64,000 bases of DNA from Nitrospirota bacterium (GCA_004296885.1 SCVN01000023.1:310001-374000); one strand, 5' to 3'; counted from the first letter of the stretch, positions 1 to 8,354 are shown. The notes: generated from the letters alone by a model not told the origin. A program made the numbers and translations.

Positions 1-2
1 TG

Positions 3-1133
3 CTGGCTGATATCCTGAAGGACCCCCAGGCCACTATCGCCACGGTGACCGGTCTGCTGAAGCAAGGGAAGGCCTATGGAGTGGCGCCGGTCGGGCTCCA
101 GCCTGGGTTGCCGGTCACGGTGCACGCACGGACCTATCGCTATGGGCTCTACGTGCCGCCGACCTATGACCCGACGAAGGAATATGCGTTGGTGTTGTGT
201 CTCCACGGGGCCGGCTTCACCGGCGATGCCTATTTGGAACGATGGCAGACCCGCCTCGGGGAGAACTATATCCTGGCTTGCCCCACCTACATGCAGGGCA
301 CCTGGTGGACCAGACACGGAGAAGAGCTCGTCCTGGCCACGCTCCGGACCGTGCAAGCGCGCTATCATATCGATCCGGACCGGGTCTTCCTGACCGGCAT
401 GTCGAACGGCGGCATCGGGACCTATCTTGTCGGCACCCACAATGCGCCCCTCTTCGCCGGGCTCGCGCCGATGGCCAGCGGCCTGGATACCGTGCTCATG
501 CCGTTTTTGGAGAATCTAAAGAACACGCCGGTCTATATGATCCATGGCCGTCAGGACGACGTCATGCCGGTCGAACTCAGCCGGGCGATCGCGCAAGAGT
601 TGACCCGCCTCGGCTATGTCTTCCAGTATCAGGAACATGACCGGGTGCATCCCATGGCCGGCGGACACTTTTTCCCGCGCGAAGAGTTGCCCGCCTTGGT
701 CCGCTGGTTCGACGGCCAGCGCCGTACCGCCTTGCCCAAGCGCCTGATCGTCGCCCGCGACGCCACGCACCTGACGCCCTTCGGATGGGCCAGGATCGAC
801 GCCACGGACCGGATTGCGGCCTTCACGGACCTCTTGACCGACAGCCGGGACGAAGCTATCGTGAGCCGCCGCTACGCGCGACTGGATGCAGAGATCGTCG
901 GCCCCAATCGCATTGAAGTACGAACCGAACGGGTGAAGCGGTACAGTCTCTACCTGAACGAGACTTTGGTGGACTTCTCCCAACCGGTGACGATTACGAC
1001 GAACGGACGGATCGGTTTTCAAGGGCTGGTCGTCCCCGGCATGGAGACCTTGCTGCGGGACGCGCGGCAGCGCCAGGACAGACGAATGTTGTTCCCGGTC
1101 CTGCTCCACCTCGCCATGGAGGATGTGCCGTGA
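3..1133 (+). CDS. Alpha/beta-hydrolase, PHB-depolymerase/esterase-like (5' end beyond window)
   Basis: Probable serine esterase of the alpha/beta-hydrolase fold. Counting from a GTG at 45, an oxyanion-type LHGAG lies at residues 53-57, the nucleophile elbow GMSNGG places Ser120, an acidic residue follows in HGRQDD (171-172), and His202 or His208 closes the triad. This layout is typical of PHB depolymerase-like and phospholipase/carboxylesterase families. The frame is open upstream to the window edge, so the true start probably lies outside; GTG 45 is only the first internal candidate. The roughly 130 residues after the hydrolase domain are unassigned. The stop overlaps the next start by 4 nt (GTGA), so the first three genes look translationally coupled. 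The substrate cannot be told from sequence. Confidence 0.75.
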   Translation: MADILKDPQATIATVTGLLKQGKAYGVAPVGLQPGLPVTVHARTYRYGLYVPPTYDPTKEYALVLCLHGAGFTGDAYLERWQTRLGENYILACPTYMQGTWWTRHGEELVLATLRTVQARYHIDPDRVFLTGMSNGGIGTYLVGTHNAPLFAGLAPMASGLDTVLMPFLENLKNTPVYMIHGRQDDVMPVELSRAIAQELTRLGYVFQYQEHDRVHPMAGGHFFPREELPALVRWFDGQRRTALPKRLIVARDATHLTPFGWARIDATDRIAAFTDLLTDSRDEAIVSRRYARLDAEIVGPNRIEVRTERVKRYSLYLNETLVDFSQPVTITTNGRIGFQGLVVPGMETLLRDARQRQDRRMLFPVLLHLAMEDVP

Positions 1134-1948
1134 CCGTGCCGCACACCCACGATGTCCGAACCGGTTCGAGCCGGGCTCGGCGGATGCTGGCCGGCCTGAT
1201 GCTCGGATTGATCCTGTCCGTTTCAACGGCTTCGGCGGACAACTGCCCCGTCGCCGCGGAACAAGGCCACATGACGTTTCCCGTCGACCGCCTGGATTCC
1301 GCCTCCCGCTGCCTGGTCTCCTCCGTGGCGGACAGCCCGACCACCGCCGGCCTGGTCGGCCCGATCCGAATCCCGATCCCGCAATACCTGTATGAATATC
1401 TCCTGGACCATCCGACGATCATTGCGGCGCTGCTGCAGAAAATGGGCATGGGCAATTATCAGTTCATGCACAGGGGACCGAATCAATTCTGGGGCAACGA
1501 TGGAGACGGCACGCAAGGCCTGTTCTCGTTGCTTCAGCGCGAAGGAACCACCCGCATCTATCATATCGATGGGTACCATGAAGGGCATGTCTTTCCCATG
1601 GTTCGCGCCAAGGCGGTCGTGTTTCTCAAGATGGCCCAGACCGCATCGCCCGATGGACATCCGGCCGTGGACACCTCGCTGATCGCCTATACGAAACTCA
1701 ACGATCCGGTTCTCTCCGGCCTCGTCTGGGTCCTGCGCCCCCTGGTCGGGGACGCGGTCACGCGCAAGCTGACGCGGGGATTTGACGTCACTAACCAATT
1801 GGGTGCCGCCATCGCCCAAAACCCGGACCGCATCATCCAGGAACTGCCGACGCTCCCGGCCATTGCACCGCAGGAACAGCGGGCCTTGACCGCCTTGCTG
1901 CAGACTCTCCCCCCGACCGGCATGACCTTGCCCCGTCTGACCCCATGA
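1130..1948 (+). CDS. Secreted hypothetical protein
   Basis: A 272-residue protein of unknown function. It begins with a basic stretch and a hydrophobic segment (about residues 17-36) ending in ASA, a plausible Sec signal peptide cleaved before DNCPVA. The mature part has one Cys near the start and another at CLVSS, and no enzymatic motif that I recognise. Its GTG start overlaps the esterase stop by 4 nt, and its own stop overlaps the MFS gene start by 4 nt (ATGA). It is therefore probably co-expressed with an esterase and a transporter, suggesting a periplasmic role in handling an exported or imported compound. That role is inferred from context only. Confidence 0.65.
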   Translation: MTVPHTHDVRTGSSRARRMLAGLMLGLILSVSTASADNCPVAAEQGHMTFPVDRLDSASRCLVSSVADSPTTAGLVGPIRIPIPQYLYEYLLDHPTIIAALLQKMGMGNYQFMHRGPNQFWGNDGDGTQGLFSLLQREGTTRIYHIDGYHEGHVFPMVRAKAVVFLKMAQTASPDGHPAVDTSLIAYTKLNDPVLSGLVWVLRPLVGDAVTRKLTRGFDVTNQLGAAIAQNPDRIIQELPTLPAIAPQEQRALTALLQTLPPTGMTLPRLTP

Positions 1949-3126
1949 CGCCGGCGCGCTCATTCCTCCTGCTGTGCTGGGTGGGCACCTGTTGCTTCCT
2001 CAGCTACAACCTCGTGCGCATGCCGGTGCTGGCCCTGTTCGCCCAATCGCTGGGAGCCGGCCCGGAACGGATCGGCCTCGTCGTCTCGGCCTCCACCCTC
2101 ACCGGCGTGCTCCTCAAACTGCCCGCCGGCGCCCTGTCCGACATGTACGGCCGGCGGCTGCTGATGCGGATCGGGGTCTTGGCCTTCGCGCTTCCGCCGT
2201 TCGCCTATCTGTTCGTCAGCGATTTAGGAGCCCTCACCGGATTGCGCTTTGCGCATGGCCTGGCCACCGCCATCTTCGCGCCCGCCGCGCTGGCCACCGT
2301 GGCGGACCTCTATCGTGAGAAACGGGGCGCCGCCATGGGCTGGTATACGGCCTCCACGCAAGCCGGCGCCCTGTTCGGTCCCGTGCTGGGCGGATGGCTG
2401 GTCTATGCCGCCGGCTTCCCGACGACCTTCCTGACCGCCGGGCTGTTCGGTTGTCTCGGCTTCCTGATTTTCTCCTGCTTGCGGTTGGCCCCGCCGACAC
2501 CTCGTCCGGGAGCGCAAGGACTCCAGCCGGTGCTGGCCGAGATGTGGGAGGGCTTCCAGACCGTCTGGTCCAACAAGCCGGTGCTCATCACCAGCGTTAC
2601 CGACGGCGCCAAGATGATTGCGAACGGGGCCCTCATGGCCTTCCTCCCGATCTACGGCCTCTCGGTCGGGCTGAATCCCGGCGAAGTCGGCCTCCTGTTC
2701 GGCGTCCAAGGGGTCACCTCATTCCTGTCCAAGCCGGTGATGGGCCGAACGTCCGATATGGTCGGACGCCGGCCGCTCATCCTGATCGGGCTGCTGATTT
2801 GCGCCGGCACCTTTATATTGATCCCGCACAGCGCTTCGCTGCCGGTCCTCCTGGTCCTCGCCGCTGGGTTCGGCTTCGGGGAGGCGGTCGTCTCCTCCTC
2901 GACGATCGCCTTGGTGGCCGACCTCTCCCCCATCAAGACGATGGGAGCCGGGATCGGCATGCAGGGCACGATCAACGATATCGGCCATGCGGCGGGACCG
3001 CTACTGGCCGGTTTTCTGATCGCCGGCTTCAGCTACCCGTCAGCCTTCGCCGTGATCGCCGGCCTGCAGCTCGTCGCCGCCGGCTTATTCTGGGTGGTCG
3101 TCAAACAGACCAAGTCACACGGGTAG
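1945..3126 (+). CDS. MFS transporter
   Basis: A 393-residue inner-membrane protein with about twelve hydrophobic segments. The major facilitator loop motif appears after TM2 (GALSDMYGRRLLM) and a related copy follows TM8 (GRTSDMVGRRPLI), the expected duplication between the two six-helix halves. Length is typical of drug/metabolite exporters of the MFS-1 family. The start overlaps the preceding secreted-protein stop by 4 nt, making it the last gene of a three-gene coupled unit. Substrate and direction are unknown; exporter is the commoner role for this subtype. Confidence 0.85.
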   Translation: MTPARSFLLLCWVGTCCFLSYNLVRMPVLALFAQSLGAGPERIGLVVSASTLTGVLLKLPAGALSDMYGRRLLMRIGVLAFALPPFAYLFVSDLGALTGLRFAHGLATAIFAPAALATVADLYREKRGAAMGWYTASTQAGALFGPVLGGWLVYAAGFPTTFLTAGLFGCLGFLIFSCLRLAPPTPRPGAQGLQPVLAEMWEGFQTVWSNKPVLITSVTDGAKMIANGALMAFLPIYGLSVGLNPGEVGLLFGVQGVTSFLSKPVMGRTSDMVGRRPLILIGLLICAGTFILIPHSASLPVLLVLAAGFGFGEAVVSSSTIALVADLSPIKTMGAGIGMQGTINDIGHAAGPLLAGFLIAGFSYPSAFAVIAGLQLVAAGLFWVVVKQTKSHG

Positions 3127-3152
3127 AGGGCCACAAGACCGGCAGCCGATGG

Positions 3153-3158
3153 TATAAT
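3153..3158 (+). promoter_or_regulatory. Possible -10 box before the small membrane gene and ribE
   Basis: A perfect TATAAT lies about 55 nt before the small membrane gene. No convincing -35 hexamer is present 16-18 nt upstream, so this is a weak candidate promoter for the two-gene unit ending in ribE. Confidence 0.3.
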
Positions 3159-3213
3159 GGCTCCTCCTCAGTGGGCGTTGGTTGCCGCAAGAGGGATCGA
3201 AAGGGACTGCATC

Positions 3214-3336
3214 GTGCAAGCAGAGATGGGCACTGCGGACATTGTCGTCGGGATGTTGGCCGGCCTCGGCATCCTCGTGTTGCTCGTCGTCTTCGCCTAC
3301 GTGGTCAAAACCGTCTTGCTCAAAAAAGAAGAATAG
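3214..3336 (+). CDS. Small single-pass membrane protein (40 aa)
   Basis: A short reading frame starting GTG at 3214 (alternative ATG at 3226) and ending TAG at 3334-3336, 16 nt before riboflavin synthase. It encodes an acidic/polar N-terminus, one hydrophobic helix (about residues 10-34, IVVGMLAGLGILVLLVVFAY) and a basic-acidic tail ending KKEE. Such an organised N-out helix with a charged tail is unlikely by chance. The sequence between it and ribE contains GGGGAGCACGAG, which could serve as the ribE ribosome site. Function is unknown; it resembles small accessory membrane proteins. The call rests on composition and position only. Confidence 0.5.
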   Translation: MQAEMGTADIVVGMLAGLGILVLLVVFAYVVKTVLLKKEE

Positions 3337-3352
3337 GGGAGCACGAGTCAAC

Positions 3353-4009
3353 ATGTTTACCGGCATCGTCGAAGAAATGGGTGTCGTGAAGATGTTCGAG
3401 CCGACGCTGGCCGGGACCAGACTGAGCATTCTCGCTGAAACCATCATGGACGACTTGCCGATAGGGGCGAGCGTGAGCGTGAACGGCGCCTGCTTGACCG
3501 TGGTCGCGAAAGGGGACCGCGAGTTCACCGTGGACGTCTCGCCGGAAACCCTGGCGGTCACATCCCTGGGTAAACTGGCGGTCGGGGTCCCGGTGAATCT
3601 CGAGCGGGCGATGAAGCTGAACGAACGGATCGGCGGCCATCTGGTGGCGGGTCATGTGGACGGGGTCGGCTGGATCAGGGAGAAACGTCAGGACGGCAAC
3701 GCCCTCGTCGTGACGATCGAGGCCCCGCCGGAGATCCTGCGTTACTGCGTGCCGAAGGGCTCGGTCACCATCGACGGCATCAGCATGACGCTCAACTCCG
3801 TCGCCGTCCACACCTTCAGCATTGCCGTCATCCCGCACACGGCGAAAGTCACGACGCTGGGCCTCAAAAAAGTCGGAGATCCGGTCAATCTCGAATCCGA
3901 CCTGATCGGCAAATTCGTCGAGCGGCTGCTGCAAGAGCGGGGACTCGCGCCCCAGAAACCGGCCCCGACCATCGACCGGGACTATCTCCAGAAACGCGGG
4001 CTGATTTAA
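3353..4009 (+). CDS. ribE: Riboflavin synthase, alpha chain
   Basis: Converts two molecules of 6,7-dimethyl-8-ribityllumazine to riboflavin plus the pyrimidine precursor. The 218-residue product starts with the family signature MFTGIVEEMG and contains the duplicated lumazine-binding barrels; the second begins near residue 98 at NERIGGHLVAGHVDGVG. Length matches the family. The frame is open further upstream, but ATG 3353 is the only start giving the conserved N-terminus. No FMN riboswitch or other rib gene is visible here. A strong hairpin follows the stop (4020-4071). Confidence 0.95.
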   Translation: MFTGIVEEMGVVKMFEPTLAGTRLSILAETIMDDLPIGASVSVNGACLTVVAKGDREFTVDVSPETLAVTSLGKLAVGVPVNLERAMKLNERIGGHLVAGHVDGVGWIREKRQDGNALVVTIEAPPEILRYCVPKGSVTIDGISMTLNSVAVHTFSIAVIPHTAKVTTLGLKKVGDPVNLESDLIGKFVERLLQERGLAPQKPAPTIDRDYLQKRGLI

Positions 4010-4019
4010 ACATCGCCGG

Positions 4020-4071
4020 CACTCAGCCGTCAGCGTTCGGTTCTTTTCAGCACGAGGCTGACGGCTGAGTG
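4020..4071. terminator. Strong hairpin between convergent ribE and the TIG gene
   Basis: A perfect 15-bp inverted repeat (arms 4020-4034 and 4057-4071, word CACTCAGCCGTCAGC) with a 22-nt loop, extended by GCCGGC on both outer sides. It sits between convergent stops and probably ends transcription both ways, although no clear T-tract follows. Its arms contain the GCTGACGGCTGA word, so it may belong to the short-word hairpin family noted elsewhere in this window. Confidence 0.6.
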
Positions 4072-4085
4072 CGGAACGCTGCCGG

Positions 4086-4580
4086 CTACTTCACGACGAA
4101 CGCTTTCGTATCCTCCCCCGAAGCCGTTGTCACCGTCAGCAGCCGAATGCCCTTGTGTCCCTCCGGCACGGTCGCCGTCACCCTGGTGTCGCTCACATAG
4201 GAGAACTTGGCTTCGCCACCCGGGCCAAACGACACGGCCGTCAGGCAGCCGGCCGCCCCGAAGCTCTCGCCTGTGATGGTGACGGTGTCTCCGGCCTTGC
4301 CCTCGTCCGGCGTGACCTTCTCGATCTTGGGCGTATTGCCGAAGCAGGCTTGCGCCTTGGCGGCGATCCCGGCCCCGGAGGCCTTGGTGCTGGGGACATG
4401 GGCGGTGCCGCTCCGGTCGGCTGTTGGCGTGGCGGCTTTCTTGACGATTTTTTCTTTGTTCTTCTCGGCCTTCTTTTCCTCCGCCCCATAGACATCAAAG
4501 GGCATAGCACTGGCAAAGAGCAACGTCACGATCCCGGCCGCGGCGACCGCCCTGTACAAACTTTTCACATGGGCTGGCAT
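4086..4580 (-). CDS. Secreted IPT/TIG-domain protein
   Basis: A 164-residue exported protein. ATG 4580 is chosen because a perfect AAGGAGG lies 7 nt upstream and gives a normal signal peptide (about residues 1-32, ending in VYGA); a longer frame upstream adds an Arg-rich tail and is unlikely. After a Lys/Ala-rich linker, residues from about 85 to the end (KIEKVTPDEGKAGDTVTITG onward) form one IPT/TIG immunoglobulin-like domain, as in bacterial surface and binding proteins. It lies 73 nt downstream of acs on the same strand and could be transcribed with it. The ligand is unknown. Confidence 0.75.
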   Translation of the reverse strand: MPAHVKSLYRAVAAAGIVTLLFASAMPFDVYGAEEKKAEKNKEKIVKKAATPTADRSGTAHVPSTKASGAGIAAKAQACFGNTPKIEKVTPDEGKAGDTVTITGESFGAAGCLTAVSFGPGGEAKFSYVSDTRVTATVPEGHKGIRLLTVTTASGEDTKAFVVK

Positions 4581-4653
4581 ATCCGGCCTCCTTATAGTAT
4601 TGATCCGCACGGTTTGAGCACCGACTCGATTGAGTCCTCTCCGACTACTGCGC

Positions 4654-6552
4654 CTACTCTTCGATCGTCGAGATGTCGCCCGGGTCCTGGCCAAGCTCCT
4701 TGGCCTTGAGCACGCGGCGCATGATCTTCCCGGATCTGGTCTTGGGCAACGAGGAGACGATATCGATTTCCTGCGGCACGGCGATCTTGCCCAGTTCCTT
4801 CAGCACATGATCTTTCAAGCCCTGGACCAACTCCGGGCTCTCCCGCTCGCCCTGCTTGAGGATGACAAACGCCTTGATGGACTCGCCGACGGTCTTATGC
4901 GGCTTCCCGATGACCGCCGCCTCCGCGACGGACGGGTGGCTCACGATCGCGCTCTCCACCTCGGCCGTACCGATGCGGTTGCCCGCCACTTTGATCACGT
5001 CGTCGGCCCGCCCCATGAACCAGAAGTACCCGTCTTCGTCCTTGCGGCAAACATCGCCGGCCGTATAGCAGTTGGGAATCGTATTCCAATAGACCAGGTA
5101 CCGGTCCGGATCTTTGTAGATGGTCCGCATCATGGCCGGCCAGGGTTTCTTGATCACCGCAAAGCCGCCGCTGTTGGCGGGGAGGCTGTGGCCCTCACGA
5201 TCCACGACGTCCGCCTCGATGCCCAGAAACGGCCTCGTGGCGGAACCGGGCTTCAGCGGCACCGAGGGGAGGGGCGTGACCAGGATCATGCCCGTCTCCG
5301 TCTGCCACCAGGTGTCCATGATCGGCTTGGTCCCGCCCGTTACCCGGTGATACCACTCCCAGGCCTCGGGATTGATCGGTTCCCCGACGCTCCCCAGCAC
5401 GCGCAACGAAGAGAGGTCGTACTTCTTGGGCCACTCTTCGCCATACTTCATCAACAACCGGACGGCGGTCGGCGTCGTATAGAAGATCGACACCCCATAG
5501 CGTTCGATCAGATGCCACCAGCGTCCCGGATTGGGATAATCCGGCTTGCCTTCCGCGGTCAGGATCGTGGCGCCGTTCAGCAGCGGGCCGTAGACGATGT
5601 AGCTGTGCCCCGTGACCCAGCCGGGATCGGCCACGCAAAAATAGACATCCTCTTCCTTCAGATCGAACACGTACTTGGTCGTGATGTAGGTGCCGACCAT
5701 GTACCCGCCGTGCACGTGCACCACGCCCTTCGGCTTGCCGGTCGTCCCGGAGGTGTACAGAATATACAAGGGCGCTTCGGCATCCAGCGGCACCGCCTCA
5801 CAGACCGGCTTCTCGCCGGCCAGCCAGTCGTCCCAATCCACCTCCTTGGGGGCGGCCAACGACACAACGGGCTTCTCCCGGCGCACCACCACCACGGTCT
5901 CAACCGACCCGCAATTGGCCACGGCCTGATCCACCACCGGCTTGAGCCTGATCACCTTGCCCCGGTCGTAGCCGACGTCGGCGGTAATGACCACGCGAGA
6001 CTCGGCGTCTTTGATCCGGCTCTCCAGGGCCGGCGCGCTGAATCCGGAGTACACCACGCTGTGGATGACCCCGATCCTGGCGCAGGCCAGCATCGCCACG
6101 ATCTGCTCGGGGATCTTGGGCAGGTAGATGGTGACCCGGTCGCCCTGCTGCAAGCCCAAGGCCTTCAGGGCGTTGGCGCAACGGTTTACCTGGCGCGCGA
6201 GTTCGCCGTAGGTGAAGATCCGCTCTTCCCCTTGCTCGCCGACCCAGATGACCGCGACCTTGTTCTTGCGCCAGCTGTTGACGTGCCGGTCCAGGCAATT
6301 GTAGGAAATGTTGCACGTCGCCCCCACGAACCATTTGGCCCAGGGGTAGTTCCAGTCCAGGACCTTGCGCCAAGGGGCAAACCAGTCCAACTCCTTCGCG
6401 ATGCGGTCCCAGAACTGCTCCGGATCGGCGATGGATCGACGGTAGTCGGCCTCGTAGTCTTTGATATAGGCCGCCGCCTTGGTGGCCGGGGTCGGGTGGA
6501 CGACGCGGTCCGCCCGCATCAGACTTTCCAGATGCTGCTCACCATTGCCCAT
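4654..6552 (-). CDS. acs: Acetyl-CoA synthetase (AMP-forming)
   Basis: Activates acetate to acetyl-CoA through acetyl-AMP in the cytoplasm. The 632-residue length is standard. The ATP/AMP motif TSGTTGKPKG is present near residue 265, and the C-terminal SGKIMRR places Lys609, the residue acetylated to control Acs in enterobacteria. A GGGAG ribosome site precedes ATG 6552. A promoter candidate (TTGCGC, 17 nt, CATAAT) lies upstream at 6628-6656. The gene is divergent from the caspase-fold gene and followed by the TIG protein. Confidence 0.96.
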   Translation of the reverse strand: MGNGEQHLESLMRADRVVHPTPATKAAAYIKDYEADYRRSIADPEQFWDRIAKELDWFAPWRKVLDWNYPWAKWFVGATCNISYNCLDRHVNSWRKNKVAVIWVGEQGEERIFTYGELARQVNRCANALKALGLQQGDRVTIYLPKIPEQIVAMLACARIGVIHSVVYSGFSAPALESRIKDAESRVVITADVGYDRGKVIRLKPVVDQAVANCGSVETVVVVRREKPVVSLAAPKEVDWDDWLAGEKPVCEAVPLDAEAPLYILYTSGTTGKPKGVVHVHGGYMVGTYITTKYVFDLKEEDVYFCVADPGWVTGHSYIVYGPLLNGATILTAEGKPDYPNPGRWWHLIERYGVSIFYTTPTAVRLLMKYGEEWPKKYDLSSLRVLGSVGEPINPEAWEWYHRVTGGTKPIMDTWWQTETGMILVTPLPSVPLKPGSATRPFLGIEADVVDREGHSLPANSGGFAVIKKPWPAMMRTIYKDPDRYLVYWNTIPNCYTAGDVCRKDEDGYFWFMGRADDVIKVAGNRIGTAEVESAIVSHPSVAEAAVIGKPHKTVGESIKAFVILKQGERESPELVQGLKDHVLKELGKIAVPQEIDIVSSLPKTRSGKIMRRVLKAKELGQDPGDISTIEE

Positions 6553-6627
6553 AGACTCGCTCCCTGTCTCTCAAGTCGGCTCGCAGGCTTTTCTATTCAA
6601 CGCAACCGTCAAACCGCGCAGACCTGC

Positions 6628-6656
6628 ATTATGGGCAAGCGGCGGGCGCGGCGCAA
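6628..6656 (-). promoter_or_regulatory. Candidate sigma70 promoter of acs
   Basis: Reading the minus strand: -35 TTGCGC (complement of 6651-6656), a 17-nt spacer, and -10 CATAAT (complement of 6628-6633). This would give a leader of about 68 nt to the acs start. The -10 matches consensus at five of six positions; the -35 is partial. Confidence 0.45.
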
Positions 6657-6668
6657 GCCCGCACATCC

Positions 6669-6698
6669 TTGACAGCCAAAAGAGCCGAAGAGTAGCAT
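6669..6698 (+). promoter_or_regulatory. Sigma70 promoter of the caspase-fold/TPR gene
   Basis: A perfect -35 TTGACA (6669-6674), an 18-nt spacer and -10 TAGCAT (6693-6698). The expected transcription start is about 6705, two bases from ATG 6707, so the message would be leaderless or nearly so. No Shine-Dalgarno sequence is present. Confidence 0.55.
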
Positions 6699-6706
6699 CG
6701 GCCACC

Positions 6707-8092
6707 ATGGTTCGCTCGCGTCAACAGGGCCTGCACCTCTGCCGCACCGGCCTCCTCGCCTGGGCCTTCGTCTTGTCGCTCATTCCGACCGCAAGCGCTC
6801 AACTGGGCCGCCCCGAAGGGCTCTACTACAAATCCTGGGCCGTCGTGATCGGCATCAACGATTACCTGGTCGCGCCCAAGCTGGACGGAGCCGTCGAGGA
6901 CGGGAAGGCGGTGGCCGAGGCGTTCCGCAAGCTCGGGTTTCAAGAGGTGCTCGAAGTCTATAACAAGGACGCCAGTTCCAAGCGCATGCACCTCATCCTG
7001 AACGAGTACCTGCCCCGCAAAGTCGGGCGCCACGACCGGGTCGTGATCTTCTTTGCCGGCCACGCCGGCGCCAGCCAGGACATGCACAACAAGGACATCG
7101 GCTACCTGGTTCCCTGGGATGCCCAGGTCTCCAACGTGTCCAAGGCCGTGACCATGGACCATTTGAAGGAATTCTCCCGCCGCGTCATGGCCAAACACGT
7201 GTTGTTCGTGTTGGACAGCGCCGTGTCCGGCTGGGACATCACGCCGCCCCAGCCACTGTCGCTGGAAGGCCGCCTCTCGCCGGAAGAAGACACGGACAAA
7301 CGGGCCGTGCAAGTCCTGAGCGCCGCCCGCCAGGGCGGGACGCTGTCCAGGAAGAACGGGCAGGGGACGTTCGTCACGGCCTTCCTCGCCGGGGTGCAGG
7401 GCGCCGCGGACGAGAACAAGAACGGCTGGATCATGGCCAGCGAAATCGGGGCCTACGTCATCACGCAGGTGAACCGGCTCAGCGGCGGCTCCCAACAGCC
7501 TCAATTCGCCCGCCTCGACGGAGAGGGAGACACGGTCCTGGTCGAAGGGAAAATGAGCGCCTACCGGGCCGGGCCCGAGCCCAGGACGGAAGCGGAACGG
7601 ACCGCGGCAGCCAAAGAAGAATACGACAAGGCCTTCAGCCTCCTCCAGCAGCAGAAAGAAAAATCGCTGGAGGAAGCGCTTGAGCGGCTGGAGAAAGCCA
7701 TCCGGTACAGTCCCGCGTTCGGCGACGCCTACGTCCTGAAGAGTTACCTGTACCTGGATCGCCTGAACAAGTTGGACGAAGCCTTGTCGGCCGGGGAACT
7801 GGCGGTCAAGCATGCGCCGACCAACCCGGACGCCCACTACACGCTCGGGCTCGTGCTACAGAAAAAAGGCCGGTACAAGGACGCGGAAAAGGCGTTTCTC
7901 CAAGCCCTTGCCGTCAACCCCGGCTACTCGGACGTCCATCTGTCGCTCGGCGATCTCTATGCCGACGACTTAAAGGACCGACCGAAAGCCGTGGCCTCCT
8001 ACCAGCGGTACCTGGAAACCGGAGGGAACGAAAACCGCGTGCGGGACTACCTCGGCAAGGCCAACGCAACGGACCAGCCCACAAAACAGTGA
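6707..8092 (+). CDS. Exported caspase-fold (C14-like) protein with TPRs, catalytic Cys replaced
   Basis: A 461-residue exported protein. A signal peptide covers about residues 1-31 (ending ASA). A caspase-like p20 domain follows from SWAVVIGINDY: the His motif FFAGHAG places His119, but the motif normally reading D-A-C-x-S-G is DSAVSG, with Ala172 (GCC, 7220-7222) where the nucleophilic Cys should be. After a charged coiled stretch (about 290-320), tetratricopeptide repeats fill the C-terminus (AFGDAYVLKSYLYLDR, ...DAHYTLGLVLQKKGRYKDAEKAF). It is therefore probably a non-proteolytic scaffold or binding protein in the periplasm. ATG 6707 is chosen because it opens the signal peptide; the open frame upstream is read-through. 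Confidence 0.8.
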   Translation: MVRSRQQGLHLCRTGLLAWAFVLSLIPTASAQLGRPEGLYYKSWAVVIGINDYLVAPKLDGAVEDGKAVAEAFRKLGFQEVLEVYNKDASSKRMHLILNEYLPRKVGRHDRVVIFFAGHAGASQDMHNKDIGYLVPWDAQVSNVSKAVTMDHLKEFSRRVMAKHVLFVLDSAVSGWDITPPQPLSLEGRLSPEEDTDKRAVQVLSAARQGGTLSRKNGQGTFVTAFLAGVQGAADENKNGWIMASEIGAYVITQVNRLSGGSQQPQFARLDGEGDTVLVEGKMSAYRAGPEPRTEAERTAAAKEEYDKAFSLLQQQKEKSLEEALERLEKAIRYSPAFGDAYVLKSYLYLDRLNKLDEALSAGELAVKHAPTNPDAHYTLGLVLQKKGRYKDAEKAFLQALAVNPGYSDVHLSLGDLYADDLKDRPKAVASYQRYLETGGNENRVRDYLGKANATDQPTKQ

Positions 8093-8102
8093 GGAACGTT
8101 TT

Positions 8103-8179
8103 GAATTGTGAGTGTTGAGTTTTTAGTTGAGGGTCGAATCCGACTCAACTAAAAATTTACAATTCACAACTCACAATTC
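8103..8179. repeat. Short-word intergenic hairpin (GAATTGTGAGT / TTTTTAGTTGAG words)
   Basis: Imperfect inverted repeat with arms 8103-8131 and 8144-8179 and a 12-nt loop. The inner part pairs without error (TTTTTAGTTGAG with CTCAACTAAAAA) and the outer part pairs over GAATTGTGAGT with ACTCACAATTC. It lies between convergent genes and could act as a bidirectional terminator. It is a member of the short-word hairpin set. Confidence 0.7.
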
Positions 8180-8183
8180 TCGC

Positions 8184-8354
8184 TCAATCCTGCGCTCCGC
8201 CCTTCATATATCCGAGGCCGATCTTGAGCGCCCGCCTGGTGATTTCCGCCCAGCGTACTTCCGGATATTCGGCCAGCACCGCCGCCGCCTTGGAATCCAT
8301 CACGTCCAGATCCTTGACCTTAATGATCCCATCTTCAATTTTGACATCAGCCAC
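8184..8354 (-). CDS. Small hypothetical protein (56 aa)
   Basis: A 56-residue acidic/basic protein. GTG 8354 is chosen because GGAGGA lies 6 nt upstream; a longer frame to 8426 lacks a ribosome site. The N-terminal half is beta-like (VADVKIEDGIIKVKDLDV) and the rest could form two helices (SKAAAVLAEYPEVRWAEITRRALKIG). The layout resembles small ribbon-helix-helix DNA-binding proteins or antitoxins, but no toxin partner is adjacent, so I leave the function open. It is convergent with the caspase-fold gene across the 8103-8179 hairpin. Confidence 0.55.
   Translation of the reverse strand: MADVKIEDGIIKVKDLDVMDSKAAAVLAEYPEVRWAEITRRALKIGLGYMKGGAQD

Noticed and set aside
3182-3352. N-terminal extension of riboflavin synthase
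   Set aside because: Cys/Ser-rich and unlike any homologue; it overlaps the small membrane gene in another frame. ATG 3353 gives the family signature.
3127-3352. FMN riboswitch before riboflavin synthase
   Set aside because: The conserved RFN core segments are not recognisable and a small coding frame occupies the space.
4630-6672. Long plus-strand frame antisense to acs
   Set aside because: It mirrors the acs frame in high-GC sequence, has no ribosome site and its protein is Arg/His/Gly-rich with no recognisable family; acs is unambiguous.
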